Shown: positions 36,982-46,947 of the stretch, one piece after another | Numbering within the stretch: the first letter of the stretch is position 1 | How the letters are laid out: every line of letters starts with the position of its first letter | Source: Bacteroidota bacterium | GTDB taxonomy: Bacteria; Bacteroidota; Bacteroidia; Bacteroidales; Lentimicrobiaceae | Reading direction: 5' to 3' | Assembly (NCBI GenBank): GCA_023417935.1 | Contig: JAEZDY010000023.1 | Coordinates: forward strand, 418,890 to 482,889 | Length of the DNA stretch: 64,000 nt | Notes under the pieces: generated by a model | The model's input: only the letters and a program-made list of their open reading frames with translations | Databases searched by the model: none | Told to the model about the DNA's origin: nothing | Translations under genes and position numbers: made by a program

Positions 36982-37704
36982 ATGGGGCAGCCAACAGGTA
37001 ATACACTCACTATAAAACCATTCCTGGCATTTACCGGCATTTATCTCATTGGATTATGCATTATGCTGTTAATTTTCGGATATCAGCAAAGCTTCCTAAT
37101 TTTAAATAATGACAAAACTCCATACTTTGATTGGCCGATGTTCATTGTAACGCATCTCGGCGATTCAATGATTCTTGCCTCTCTGATCACCCTGTTATAT
37201 GTCAGGCAAAAGCCTGCAGTAGTATTAACTGTAATCATCATAGTAATCTTCACTGGTATTCTCGGACAATTGTTAAAGGTTACATTTTTTGAGGGATGGG
37301 ACCGCCCTTTGAGGATTTTCAATGAAAGTCCGGAAGTGCATACCTTGCCGAATTACAGGTTGTTCCATAATAGTTTTCCATCTGGGCATAGCATTACAGC
37401 CATGGCTGCGTTCACATCATTAGTATGGTGTATGAAGCCAGGCGTAACTATTCAATTGATTTTTGCCTCTATTGCAATTATTATTACCTATAGCAGGATT
37501 TATCTTGGTGTGCATTTCCCAGGTGATGTTTTGGCAGGCAGCCTAGTAGGTATAATTACTACGATATTGATTGTTCCTATTGTTTACAAGCATATCAGTG
37601 CCATTAAATTCAACAATACCTTCAGGCTTGTTATGACAATATTGGCAGTTATCTTCCTCATTGCCAGCTCTTTTTTACTACGAATATACTTCCCCCTTAT
37701 TTAA
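36982..37704 (+). CDS. PAP2-family membrane phosphatase
   Basis: The 240-residue protein has about six membrane helices and the phosphatase motifs of the type 2 phosphatidic acid phosphatase family: FEGWDRP in place of the first Lys-Arg-Pro motif, SFPSGHS (second) and SRIYLGVHFPGD (third, with catalytic His and Asp). Such enzymes remove phosphate from phosphatidate, phosphatidylglycerol phosphate or undecaprenyl pyrophosphate on the periplasmic side, or from lipid A. It starts 4 bases after the ClC gene, so the two share a transcript. Confidence 0.9.
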   Translation: MGQPTGNTLTIKPFLAFTGIYLIGLCIMLLIFGYQQSFLILNNDKTPYFDWPMFIVTHLGDSMILASLITLLYVRQKPAVVLTVIIIVIFTGILGQLLKVTFFEGWDRPLRIFNESPEVHTLPNYRLFHNSFPSGHSITAMAAFTSLVWCMKPGVTIQLIFASIAIIITYSRIYLGVHFPGDVLAGSLVGIITTILIVPIVYKHISAIKFNNTFRLVMTILAVIFLIASSFLLRIYFPLI

Positions 37705-37905
37705 ATTCCTCTATTATCAAGAGCAATAAGTAAAAATACGTAGTTGAACACTGTGGTCAATATCTAAATCTGGTGTGTTTCTCCACACATTAAGTATAAA
37801 TACTTATTTTGCTACCCTGCTTGTTAAATCAGGTATTTTGTGTTGTAATTTCGAATCCTGATACGGGAAAAAACATAGCTTATCAAATTACCTTAATCGC
37901 GCCTT

Positions 37906-38199
37906 ATGCTACTTCAAATCAAACAACACAATACTGTCATTGACCAGGGCAATAAGTTCGTTATTGAGTCCGGTGACCTCAAATCTTATCTATCATATAG
38001 AATCGAAGGAAACTCAATTGACCTGTATTGTGCTTATGTTCCCGAAGTATTAAGAGGAAATGGTCATGCAATCTCACTCATTCTTTTTGCCCTGCAATTT
38101 GCCGTAATGAATGGGCTGATGGTAAAACCTAATTGCGAAGCTGTAAGAGCCTACCTGAAGTACTATCCCGAATGGAGCTATATAATTGAACGTAGATGA
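37906..38199 (+). CDS. Small GNAT-like N-acetyltransferase (YjdJ type)
   Basis: The 97-residue protein fits the shortened GCN5-related acetyltransferase family (PF14542). The core YVPEVLRGNGHAISLILFAL contains the acetyl-CoA loop in the form RGNGHA, followed by NGLMVKPNCEAVRAYLKYYPEW, of which the CxxVxxYL part and the PEW end are typical. Substrate unknown. It stands alone between the PAP2 and hybrid-kinase genes, 201 bases after the former. Confidence 0.82.
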   Translation: MLLQIKQHNTVIDQGNKFVIESGDLKSYLSYRIEGNSIDLYCAYVPEVLRGNGHAISLILFALQFAVMNGLMVKPNCEAVRAYLKYYPEWSYIIERR

Positions 38200-38222
38200 T
38201 CACCTTAACAGGTTCAATCAAG

Positions 38223-38230
38223 TAGCTTTG
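38223..38230 (+). promoter_or_regulatory. Candidate -7 promoter element for the hybrid kinase
   Basis: TAGCTTTG matches TAnnTTTG and lies 83 bases before the start codon. Confidence 0.4.
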
Positions 38231-38313
38231 CTTATTTCTTTGCTGTCATTTTATATCTAACCTTTCACTCCTACCGGTGTTTTGATGTTAAGATATTTTT
38301 TGAAAGTATAAAA

Positions 38314-40929
38314 ATGGCAGGTCCAAAAGTAAAAGTTAAAAATTGGGGATTACAGAGTAAAATATTAATCCTTTTTCTTATTACCCTGGCTTCCGTGGTA
38401 ACAGCTGCATATTTTGTGCGTGAAAACGAGCGAATCTTACGTAATGCTCTTTCACAATTGTCACGTCCCGAGAGTAAACTAATGCTTCTTCATGACATAC
38501 TTTCATTTCTTCCTGATGCAGAAAATAAGCTTCGTTTCTTTGCCTTAACAAATAATGAAGAGTACTTCAATCAATATCAATTATTGGTTGATTCAGTTGA
38601 AAAAAATCTCGACCAGCTCAGCATCATCTTCAGTGATGATCCACTTACTGATCAAAAACTTGATAGTGTAAGGATATTGCTTGAACAGCGGAAACAGCTC
38701 ATTATATCCTATATCGAAGTAAAAAATGAGAGTGAAAATATAGATAATGCCAAAAGTGCATTAAGAAAACTTAGAAGCCGATCAGATTTTCCGGAATCAA
38801 GAGTGGAAAGAACTGATACAACTATCATCACAATGTATGACACCATAGAAGTAAAAGATGATGTTAATAAAGTTGAAGAGAGAAAACCAAAAGGAATATT
38901 TAATAAAATAAAAAAGGTCTTCTCAAAAAAAGAAACCCCTTCTCTTGATACCAACGAAGTTACACCTGTTGTCAAGTCAACCACAACAATAATCACTGAC
39001 ACATTATACAGAAAACCATCACCCGACACTGTGAACATTGGCATTATTGAGCAGGAGCTAAACAGGATCAAAACCGGTGACAATAGTAAGTACACAGAGT
39101 TACAGGAAAAAGAACTAAGCATGCTTGAAAATAGTTCATTGTTAATAGACCAGATAACGCTCATTTTTAAAAAACTGGAACAGTCAATTATCAATGATAA
39201 TGAAGCAAAGTCGCTGGAAGCAAGGAGAAAAGCATCACAATCCTTACTTTTCATTGGTATACTTAGTCTCATTTCACTCGTTCTTATTCTCATTCTTGTA
39301 GGCTTAATACTATCTGGGATCAGAAGAAGCACGAAATACAGAAAGGAACTTATCCTTTCAAATCTTGAAGCAAATGAACTCGCCAGAGTTAAGGAAGAAT
39401 TCCTTGCCAATATGAGTCACGAAATCCGGACTCCGTTAAATGCAATTATAGGCTTTTCTGACCAACTTACTAATACTGACTTATCTGATCATCAATCTAA
39501 ATATCTTGATGCGGTAAGACGCTCATCAAAACACCTTCTTGAAATGGTGAACGACATTCTGGACCTTTCCCGACTGGTGGCTGGTAAATTCAGCATTGAA
39601 GACGTACCTTTTCAAATTGATGAAGTTATTCAGGATGTGGTTCCTCCTTTCAAATTACAGGCGACTGAAAAAGGGTTGCAGTTTAATGTTGAAACAGATT
39701 ATGATAAGTCACTTGTGCTGATTGGTGATCCATTACGCTTAAGGCAAATTTTGTATAATCTGCTTAGTAATGCTGTGAAGTTCACAAACCATGGAGAGGT
39801 AACTATGTCATGTTCAATAAGAGAAAACAGGCATGACTCTGTAACTGCAACAATTAAAGTTAAGGACACTGGAATAGGCATTCCTGCAGAAAAAATGGAA
39901 AATATTTTTGAAGATTTTAAACAGGTTGAGTCATCATCTTCACGAAGATATGGTGGTTCAGGCTTAGGCTTAGCCATTAGTAGAAGATTAGCCAGACTGC
40001 AACAAGGAGAGATAACTGTAACTAGTTCTCCAGGCAGGGGATCTGAATTTCAACTTTCATTAAAATACATAGTACATAAAGGTGATTATGAATTAATAAA
40101 TCAGAAAACTGAATCAACTTACGATATCAAAAGTAGCCTTGAAGCTAAGAAACTTCTAGTAGTTGATGATGATATTTTCAATACACTGCTTGCAAAAATA
40201 ATTGGAGAGAACAACAAAATGAATGTCCAGGTAGCATCAGATGGATATGAAGCCCAGCGACTACTGATTGCAAATGATTTCGATCTGGTAATGACCGACC
40301 TTCAAATGCCGGGACTAACCGGAACAGAACTGGTAAAATTCATCAGAGAAAATGAGGATCCTCAAATTGCCTCATTGCCAGTTATTGCTTTCACCGCAAA
40401 CAAGATAGACCGATATGATCAGAAACTATTATCACATGGTTTCAATGAAGTTCTTCAAAAGCCATTTATGGAGGATGAATTACTCGAACGTATTGCATAT
40501 TACTTGTCGCAGGGAAAAGCTGAGTCAAGGAATCTCAACATATTGCAGCAAAAAAAACCTGCAAACGTATCTTATAGCCTTGACCAGGTACGGTTATTTT
40601 CAGCTGGTAATGCTTTGACAGAAATTGAAATCATCAAAACCTTCATAACCTCTGCCAAAAGCTCAATGAATCAAATGTGGAATTCATTCAATAACGAAGA
40701 TTATGGTGAGGTCAAGAATATTGCACACAAACTACTTACATCATATGGACATTTGAAGGTAGAGGCAGCATTGGAGGTATTAACTGCACTTGAGGACCTT
40801 GATTTGAACCATGTTGATAACACCATGATAGCTCAACTTATGCTTGATCTGGATAATACCAACAAAACTCTCATTCCTAACCTGGAATCCGACATCGAAA
40901 GAATTCTATCTGAGCAGTCAGCCTCCTGA
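38314..40929 (+). CDS. Hybrid sensor histidine kinase with receiver and HPt domains
   Basis: The 871-residue protein has a membrane helix at about 14-33, a long helical periplasmic region with Lys/Ser/Thr-rich insert (about 34-310) and a second helix (about 313-335). The HisKA helix is NMSHEIRTPLNAIIGFSDQL, and the ATPase domain shows LLSNAVKFT, DTGIGIP and GGSGLGLAIS. The receiver (about 605-730) has VDDD, phospho-acceptor Asp in MTDLQMPG and KPFMEDE. A C-terminal HPt helix carries IAHKLLTSYGHLKV with the transfer histidine. It is a complete phosphorelay in one chain. It converges on a sigma-54 response-regulator gene 15 bases away, a likely partner. Confidence 0.93.
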   Translation: MAGPKVKVKNWGLQSKILILFLITLASVVTAAYFVRENERILRNALSQLSRPESKLMLLHDILSFLPDAENKLRFFALTNNEEYFNQYQLLVDSVEKNLDQLSIIFSDDPLTDQKLDSVRILLEQRKQLIISYIEVKNESENIDNAKSALRKLRSRSDFPESRVERTDTTIITMYDTIEVKDDVNKVEERKPKGIFNKIKKVFSKKETPSLDTNEVTPVVKSTTTIITDTLYRKPSPDTVNIGIIEQELNRIKTGDNSKYTELQEKELSMLENSSLLIDQITLIFKKLEQSIINDNEAKSLEARRKASQSLLFIGILSLISLVLILILVGLILSGIRRSTKYRKELILSNLEANELARVKEEFLANMSHEIRTPLNAIIGFSDQLTNTDLSDHQSKYLDAVRRSSKHLLEMVNDILDLSRLVAGKFSIEDVPFQIDEVIQDVVPPFKLQATEKGLQFNVETDYDKSLVLIGDPLRLRQILYNLLSNAVKFTNHGEVTMSCSIRENRHDSVTATIKVKDTGIGIPAEKMENIFEDFKQVESSSSRRYGGSGLGLAISRRLARLQQGEITVTSSPGRGSEFQLSLKYIVHKGDYELINQKTESTYDIKSSLEAKKLLVVDDDIFNTLLAKIIGENNKMNVQVASDGYEAQRLLIANDFDLVMTDLQMPGLTGTELVKFIRENEDPQIASLPVIAFTANKIDRYDQKLLSHGFNEVLQKPFMEDELLERIAYYLSQGKAESRNLNILQQKKPANVSYSLDQVRLFSAGNALTEIEIIKTFITSAKSSMNQMWNSFNNEDYGEVKNIAHKLLTSYGHLKVEAALEVLTALEDLDLNHVDNTMIAQLMLDLDNTNKTLIPNLESDIERILSEQSAS

Positions 40930-40944
40930 TGATGATAGCTTAAT

Positions 40945-42300
40945 CTAATCTTCCAGCCCGTACAATTTAATTTTATTGTAGAGGGTTTTCCTGTCAATAT
41001 TGAGTAATTGAGCAGCCTTGGTTTTATTGAAGTATGTTTTCTTCAAAACGCTCATAATTGTAGCCTTTTCCTGCGATTCAGCCATGCTTTTCAAATCAGT
41101 TGTTGAAACTGCCGACTGTGTATTCCTTGCATCTGTCACAAACATTATTGATGGCAGATGGTGTTTAGTAACTAAGCCTGTTGAAGCAAGTAATACCGCC
41201 CTTCTGATAACATTCTTTATTTCTCTAATGTTACCAGGCCAGGAGTATGTTAACAAATATTCAATTACTTCCTTATCAAATCCTTTAACATCCTTATCAA
41301 GTTCCCTATTTGCAATTTCAAGGAAATAATTAGCAAATTGCAAAATATCCTCTCCTCTATCGCGTAATGGAGGAACATAAATACTGAACTCGTTCAATCT
41401 ATGAAAAAGGTCTTCCCTGAATGTACCTTTCTGTACATTAATGATTAGGTCTTCATTAGTAGCAACCAGAATTCTAACATCAACAGCTTCTTCCTTATTG
41501 CTTCCCATTTTGTGAACTTTCCTTTCCTGGGTAGCTCTAAGTAGTTTTAGTTGGTTTTCGTACGAAAGATTTCCAATTTCATCCAGGAACAAGGTACCTC
41601 CATTGGCTAGCTGAAACTGCCCTTCTTTCTCACTTTGTGCATCAGTGAAGGCTCCTTTAACATGCCCGAATAATTCACTTGCTGCCAGTTCATTAGTTAA
41701 TGCCCCGCAGTCAACTGCAACAAAAGGTTTATTATTCCTGGGGCTCTTTATATGTATCATTCGTGCTACATACTCTTTGCCGGTGCCACTCTCACCTTGT
41801 ATAATCACCGACATATCAGTAGGTGATATGAGATTTATGTAATTCTCAACCTGTAAGGCAACGTCACTTGTACCACGCATATAGATAAAAATGCCGGAGT
41901 TTTCTAATGCAACAGGCTGTTTTTTAGGTCGTTCAGGGTTATCGCCCTCAACCGCTTTATTGATTATTGTAAGCAAATCATCAGGATTCACAGGCTTGGT
42001 AATATAATCATAAGCGCCTGATTTAATAGCATTCACAGCCGATCGGATATCGCCATAACGAGTCATTAATATGGTAGGAATATCAGGATTTACTTTTTGA
42101 ATTTCCGAAATCAGTTCAAGGCCATCAAAATCAGGTAATCTGAAATCCGTAAGAATAACATTGAATTTCTGTTCTTTCATAAGTTTCAATGCCTTACCGG
42201 CAGTATAAACCTCTGAAACATCAAATCCTTTATTACTCAAGTATGATTTTAACATCAGGCTGAAAGTCGGATCATCATCCACTATCATTATTTTGGTCAT
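40945..42300 (-). CDS. Sigma-54-dependent response regulator (NtrC type)
   Basis: The 451-residue protein has a receiver (about 1-120; DDD, phospho-acceptor Asp in LTDFRLPDFDG, ITKPVNPDD) and an AAA+ domain (about 140-380; Walker A GESGTGKE, LFGHVKGAFTDA, Walker B GTLFLDEIG). A Fis-type helix-turn-helix closes the chain (about 405-450; NKTKAAQLLNIDRKTLYNKI). It remodels sigma-54 holoenzyme at enhancer-bound promoters. The sigma-54-contacting loop reads GAFTDA rather than GAFTGA, a variant also known in functional activators. It is encoded tail to tail with the hybrid kinase, which may feed it phosphate. Confidence 0.93.
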   Translation of the reverse strand: MTKIMIVDDDPTFSLMLKSYLSNKGFDVSEVYTAGKALKLMKEQKFNVILTDFRLPDFDGLELISEIQKVNPDIPTILMTRYGDIRSAVNAIKSGAYDYITKPVNPDDLLTIINKAVEGDNPERPKKQPVALENSGIFIYMRGTSDVALQVENYINLISPTDMSVIIQGESGTGKEYVARMIHIKSPRNNKPFVAVDCGALTNELAASELFGHVKGAFTDAQSEKEGQFQLANGGTLFLDEIGNLSYENQLKLLRATQERKVHKMGSNKEEAVDVRILVATNEDLIINVQKGTFREDLFHRLNEFSIYVPPLRDRGEDILQFANYFLEIANRELDKDVKGFDKEVIEYLLTYSWPGNIREIKNVIRRAVLLASTGLVTKHHLPSIMFVTDARNTQSAVSTTDLKSMAESQEKATIMSVLKKTYFNKTKAAQLLNIDRKTLYNKIKLYGLED

Positions 42301-42420
42301 GTAGTCATGCTATCTTTCCTTTTAAACAACAGTTTGTGACTAATGTTGAGAAGGTGTAACGGGTTTATACTTCCAATAAGTAGAATCTTTGGTATTTTAG
42401 CACCTTCAAAATACCCGTAC

Positions 42421-44976
42421 ATGAAATTAATACTTAGGATTGTTATACTAGCTCTCCTCATTCAACAAAGCACTTATGCGCAGGATATGTTCGTTTTAAA
42501 TGATTGGAAATTCAGGCAAGTGTCTGATACTGTGTGGCATAAAGCTCATGTTCCCGGAACGGTGCATACTGATTTGCATTACAACAAGCTGATTGATGAT
42601 CCTTTTTACAGGCTAAATGAACACAACCTGCAATGGATTGACAAAGTAGACTGGGAGTACACCACTGATTTTATTCTCACAGATAAAATGAAATCAGCTG
42701 ACAAATTATTGCTCGTATTTGAAGGACTTGATACATACGCCAATGTATTCCTGAATAATAAGCTGATTCATAACAATGCCAATATGTTCGTTGGTTCAAC
42801 CATTGAAATTAACCCTGATTCATTATTACCAGTAAACAACCTGCATATAATTTTCAAATCACCAATAAAAGAGGGCGTTGAACGCCTGACAAAATATGGT
42901 ATTGCCTTACCCGGTGACAACGATCAGAGTGTTATGGGAGGTTTGGAAAATACTAAAGTAAGCATGTTTACACGTAAAGCAGGTTATCATTATGGCTGGG
43001 ATTGGGGCCCAAGACTTGTTACTTCAGGAATATGGCGCAGAGTTTATATTAAAACCTGTAATATCGCAACTATCAACGATCTACATGTTGAGCAGAAAGC
43101 TATTGGTCAGAAAGAAGCCAAGATAAATGCTACACTGGATGTCAGCAAATTTACTGATGAAGCATTCAAGGTAAAAATATATGTGAACGATTCCCTCATA
43201 GCCAGCAAACCCACAACCTCAACCCCGATTAGTGTTGATTTTAAAATTTACAATCCAAAACTGTGGTGGCCTAATGGTCACGGTAAGCAAAACTTGTATT
43301 CAATAAGGGCTGAACTGGTTAGTGCAACAGGTAAAATAATAGATGAGAAAAAAATAAATACAGGATTAAGAACTGCAAAACTGATCAGGGAGCCTGATAA
43401 ACATGGAGAAAGCTTCTATTTTAAAATTAATGGAAAACCGGTATTTGCCAAAGGTGCAAACTATATACCTAATCATGTATTTCTCCCAGGAGTAAGCCCC
43501 GAAAAGTATGAGTTTATCATATCATCTGCAGCAAAGGCAAATATAAATATGTTGCGCGTATGGGGTGGTGGGATTTATGAAAACACTCTTTTCTACGAGC
43601 TCTGTGATCAGTATGGAATAATGGTGTGGCATGATTTTATGTTTGCCTGTGCTATGTATCCAGGTAATGACCAATTTCTTAGAGAGGTTGAACAGGAGGC
43701 AGCCTATAACCTCAAAAGGCTGCGCAATCACCCATCAATAGTATTGTGGTGTGGTAATAATGAGATTGAGCAGGCATGGGCACAATATGATGAGAACAGA
43801 GGCTGGGGTTGGAAACAAAAGTATACTCAAGCGGAAAGAGAGATAATCTGGGAGTCATACGACACGCTTTTTCATAACATTCTACCTGGTCTCGTAAAGC
43901 AATATGATTCAAAAACTGACTACTGGCATTCATCACCATCAGCAGGAATGGGTAAATTGGCAAGTCACAGCAATACAGCAGGTGATATGCACTACTGGGG
44001 AGTATGGCATGGAGGTGAACCTATCACAAGTTTCACAAAATACACAGCCCGTTTCATGAGTGAATATGGCTTTCAATCATTTCCTGAATTTGAAAGTGTA
44101 AAGAACTATACACAACCTGACGACTGGCATATACTGTCGGATGTAATGACTTCACATCAGCGTAGCAACATAGGTAACCAAAGAATTAATGAATACATGA
44201 GTCATTCATATAAGCAACCTTCGGGTTTTGAAGAACAACTTTACGTTGGCCAATTGTTGCAGGCTGAAGCTATAAAAACAGCAATTGAGTCTCACAGAGC
44301 AGCCATGCCTTACTGCATGGGATCATTATACTGGCAGCTGAATGACTGCTGGCCTGTGGCATCATGGTCAGGCATAGACTATTATGGTCGATGGAAGGCA
44401 ATGCATTATTTTGTACGTGAGGCTTTTAAAAATCAGATAATTCGCGTAGTAACTGACGATAAAGAGCTTAAAGTAGTGGGCATTTCTGATGGGATTGGTA
44501 GCGAAGTTATATTACGTGTAAATCTGATGGACTTTACTGGTAAGTCATTATGGAACAGATCTTACGGGGTTACAATGCCTTCAAATAATTCCAGTGTTTT
44601 AACAACCATTGGCCTTGATAATTTACCTTTATTACAGAATAAAAATAACGCACTCCTATATGTAACTTTAGTCAAAAATGGAAGAGTAATTGACTCTGAT
44701 ATCTTTTACTCTGATCTGCCAAAAAACCTCAAACTCCCTTACCCCGATATCAGCAAGTACATAATGCAGAAAGAAGGTGGTTTCGAGATTGAGCTACACA
44801 GTAAAAATTTATGCAAAAATCTTATGCTAATAAGTGAAGGTAACGCTTATACTTTTCCCGATAACTTCTTTGATATCTTGCCTGGAGAGACCAGGGTGAT
44901 CAAAGTTGCTTCCGATCTCTCGTATGATGAATTTGAACGGCGACTGAGCTATATCCATCTTCAAATGGTGGAGTAG
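42421..44976 (+). CDS. Secreted beta-mannosidase, glycoside hydrolase family 2
   Basis: The 851-residue enzyme starts at the ATG that gives the signal peptide MKLILRIVILALLIQQSTYA; a further 26 upstream codons are probably untranslated. GH2 order: sugar-binding jelly-roll (VPGTVHTDLHYNKLIDDPF, typical of mannosidases), Ig-like domain, TIM barrel, then beta-sandwich domains. Acid/base Glu448 is in WCGNNEIEQAW and nucleophile Glu548 in FMSEYGFQSFP. WDWGPRLV also marks beta-mannosidases. It would cut terminal beta-mannose from mannans or N-glycans in the periplasm or outside. It stands alone, with a terminator directly after it. Confidence 0.93.
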   Translation: MKLILRIVILALLIQQSTYAQDMFVLNDWKFRQVSDTVWHKAHVPGTVHTDLHYNKLIDDPFYRLNEHNLQWIDKVDWEYTTDFILTDKMKSADKLLLVFEGLDTYANVFLNNKLIHNNANMFVGSTIEINPDSLLPVNNLHIIFKSPIKEGVERLTKYGIALPGDNDQSVMGGLENTKVSMFTRKAGYHYGWDWGPRLVTSGIWRRVYIKTCNIATINDLHVEQKAIGQKEAKINATLDVSKFTDEAFKVKIYVNDSLIASKPTTSTPISVDFKIYNPKLWWPNGHGKQNLYSIRAELVSATGKIIDEKKINTGLRTAKLIREPDKHGESFYFKINGKPVFAKGANYIPNHVFLPGVSPEKYEFIISSAAKANINMLRVWGGGIYENTLFYELCDQYGIMVWHDFMFACAMYPGNDQFLREVEQEAAYNLKRLRNHPSIVLWCGNNEIEQAWAQYDENRGWGWKQKYTQAEREIIWESYDTLFHNILPGLVKQYDSKTDYWHSSPSAGMGKLASHSNTAGDMHYWGVWHGGEPITSFTKYTARFMSEYGFQSFPEFESVKNYTQPDDWHILSDVMTSHQRSNIGNQRINEYMSHSYKQPSGFEEQLYVGQLLQAEAIKTAIESHRAAMPYCMGSLYWQLNDCWPVASWSGIDYYGRWKAMHYFVREAFKNQIIRVVTDDKELKVVGISDGIGSEVILRVNLMDFTGKSLWNRSYGVTMPSNNSSVLTTIGLDNLPLLQNKNNALLYVTLVKNGRVIDSDIFYSDLPKNLKLPYPDISKYIMQKEGGFEIELHSKNLCKNLMLISEGNAYTFPDNFFDILPGETRVIKVASDLSYDEFERRLSYIHLQMVE

Positions 44977-44980
44977 ATAT

Positions 44981-45017
44981 AAAAAAAGAGGCTGCTTAGT
45001 TGAGCAGCCTCTTTTTG
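44981..45017. terminator. Bidirectional terminator between mannosidase gene and the minus-strand block
   Basis: AGAGGCTGCT and AGCAGCCTCT form a 10-bp stem extended by A- and T-runs around a 6-base loop; usable from both convergent sides. Confidence 0.9.
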
Positions 45018-45018
45018 A

Positions 45019-45276
45019 CTAAAGTTCATCTCTGTTTGGCTTATTCTTTTCATGATTCATTACTATCTGATAGAGTGAATCATAGTAATCTTTTAAGATC
45101 TTTTTGTTAACTTCCGGCGAAGGATCTGAAGGTACTGAAACAGGAATCTCATTAATGTAAGGGGTCAACTCAGGATAATTTTCCTGAATTTGATTGGTTA
45201 TTTCAACAATCCTGGCATTCAAATCATCTTCTGATTCAAGATTTCCGCCGGCAAACATTTCATTAAGATCTTTCAT
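45019..45276 (-). CDS. Small acidic protein of unknown function
   Basis: The 85-residue product has no signal peptide or membrane helix. It is acidic and mainly helical, with a central Pro-rich stretch (EIPVSVPSDPSPEV) and a helix KKILKDYYDSLYQIV. I do not recognise a family. It starts 4 bases after the stop of the barrel protein gene, so the two are cotranscribed, and it ends at the terminator. A cytosolic role is likely from the lack of export signals. Confidence 0.65.
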   Translation of the reverse strand: MKDLNEMFAGGNLESEDDLNARIVEITNQIQENYPELTPYINEIPVSVPSDPSPEVNKKILKDYYDSLYQIVMNHEKNKPNRDEL

Positions 45277-45280
45277 TATA

Positions 45281-45922
45281 TTACAGATTTAAACCTAAAG
45301 TTAATTGAATCCACTGATTTTTATATCTTGGCAATATTGTATTACCATCATCATTATTTTGCTTCATATCCCAACCTGCTTTACCAGTAACAGTAATTGC
45401 ATTAAAGTTGGCTTCAGCACCAAAAATGAGTCCATATACATTTTCCTGAATCTTATCATTTTTGATAAAATCCTGTTGAACCAGTGTTAAATCACCCAGA
45501 TCCATCTCACTTTTTTTGCTTAGTAAAAATGAATAATACGGACCACCAAGCAATGAAAAGTTCTTAGCTGGTTTAAACTTTAGTTGTAAAGGGAAATCCA
45601 GATGGTTGGTCGTTCTGGTCAATGAAAATGCAGCACCTTCATAACGGGCGTCGCCCTTAAAGCCTTTTTGAATAAATACAGCTTCAGGTTGAAATCCTAA
45701 ATACATTCCGATTGGAATAGACAGTACAACTCCAGCCACGGCACCAACTTTGCCTTCAGCTATGAAGTCATCACCTCTTTCATCCCAAACATTACTGAAT
45801 GAAGCACCAGCCATGATGCCTAATTGCAATTCCTCACGATTATCTTCTGTTTCATTTTGAGCAATCGTAAGAGCTGGTGAGAGCATAAACATACTTAAGA
45901 TCAAAAAAACTACTGTTTTCAT
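45281..45922 (-). CDS. Outer-membrane beta-barrel protein (PorT/OMP_b-brl family)
   Basis: The 213-residue protein has a signal peptide (about 1-21, ending LTIAQ). It continues as an eight-strand-type small barrel: LQLGIMAGASFSNVWDE, GAVAGVVLSIPIG, YLGFQPEAVFIQKG, TTNHLDFPLQLKF and a final strand WIQLTLGLNL. LDFPLQLKFKP is characteristic of the PorT-like barrels of this phylum. No substrate can be given. It leads the two-gene unit with the small acidic protein. Confidence 0.82.
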   Translation of the reverse strand: MKTVVFLILSMFMLSPALTIAQNETEDNREELQLGIMAGASFSNVWDERGDDFIAEGKVGAVAGVVLSIPIGMYLGFQPEAVFIQKGFKGDARYEGAAFSLTRTTNHLDFPLQLKFKPAKNFSLLGGPYYSFLLSKKSEMDLGDLTLVQQDFIKNDKIQENVYGLIFGAEANFNAITVTGKAGWDMKQNNDDGNTILPRYKNQWIQLTLGLNL

Positions 45923-46071
45923 AATACAATTTTTAAGTTATTGAAAGGCTATTTTTAACCTTTCCAGGAATAATACATCCTTTGTACAAAATTCGTCATA
46001 ACACCATGAATTCCTGTTATACAAACCTTCAAATCATTTACATCATTCCTTACATAACAGGGCTTTAGCGA

Positions 46072-46941
46072 TCAGAACGATTTTGAATTTAGTGAAAAGC
46101 GCACGCTTGTACCTTTTCCTTCCTCGCTCTCAATTGTTAAATTCCCATTATGCCGTTCTACGAATTCTTTACAAAATAACAGGCCAAGACCTTTCCACCT
46201 TTCTGACTGCGTTTCCGATGTTTCATCTGAAGTATTATTGGTCAACAGTTTTTTCAGGTATTCCTTGTTTATACCCATTCCTGTATCGCTGATTTCAATT
46301 TCAGTAGCTGAATTATTAGAAGCAGCAGATAAAGTTACTGTACCACCCTTCACATTATACTGTATTGAATTTGACAATATATTCCTGAAGATTGCTTCAA
46401 GCATATTTGTATCAGCAATGATATTCAGATTATCAGGAATATTATTCAACAGCGTTATTTCTTTAAGTTCTGCAAGAGGTGATAACTTCTCAACAACCCT
46501 CATAGAAAGCTGAAATAGATTAATTCTTTCAGGATTAAATGAACCTGAATTATTATTCAAAACTGCCCAGCTTAACAACTCATCAAGTAACTCAAGAGAA
46601 TTATTAGTTGTTTGGTTTATAATATCCAGATAAGAGTTCATTGTTTTTTTATCCATGTCAGGCGTACCCATTTTGATGATGTCGAGTACACTTATCACAG
46701 AATTGTATGGGCTACGTAAGTCATGAGCTATGATTGATACAATTTTATTATTATGCTTTTGTAGTTCATTAACTTTCCTCTCCTGGTTTTTCAGCTCATT
46801 TTTAAGTTTTATATTTTCATTTACCAAGTCGCTAATCTTCTTGTAGGCAACTTCTTTTTCATAATCCAGTCCCCTGTTTCGGGAATAAAACCAGCTGTCA
46901 GGGTTTGACTGAATGTATCTTTTATATGGGTCAGTTTTCAT
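46072..46941 (-). CDS. Soluble sensor histidine kinase at the end of the NHEJ operon
   Basis: The 289-residue protein has no membrane helix. An N-terminal coiled coil (about 25-65; KNELKNQERKVNELQKHNNK) leads into HisKA (IIAHDLRSPYNSVISVLDII) and an ATPase domain with NILSNSIQYN, DTGMGIN and RWKGLGLLFCKEF. No separate sensing domain is visible, so the signal may come through the coiled coil or a partner. It begins 6 bases after ligD, hence likely cotranscribed with ku and ligD. No response regulator gene lies next to it. Confidence 0.88.
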   Translation of the reverse strand: MKTDPYKRYIQSNPDSWFYSRNRGLDYEKEVAYKKISDLVNENIKLKNELKNQERKVNELQKHNNKIVSIIAHDLRSPYNSVISVLDIIKMGTPDMDKKTMNSYLDIINQTTNNSLELLDELLSWAVLNNNSGSFNPERINLFQLSMRVVEKLSPLAELKEITLLNNIPDNLNIIADTNMLEAIFRNILSNSIQYNVKGGTVTLSAASNNSATEIEISDTGMGINKEYLKKLLTNNTSDETSETQSERWKGLGLLFCKEFVERHNGNLTIESEEGKGTSVRFSLNSKSF

Positions 46942-46947
46942 CAGTAT

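Noticed and set aside
38709..39410. Long open frame (233 codons) on the minus strand
   Set aside because: It lies wholly inside the hybrid kinase gene and its Ser/Leu/Ile-rich, low-complexity product mirrors that gene's codons; no domain or export signal makes sense.
41640..41665. GAFTDA loop as proof of an inactive sigma-54 activator
   Set aside because: This variant occurs in functional NtrC-type regulators, and all other AAA+ motifs are intact.
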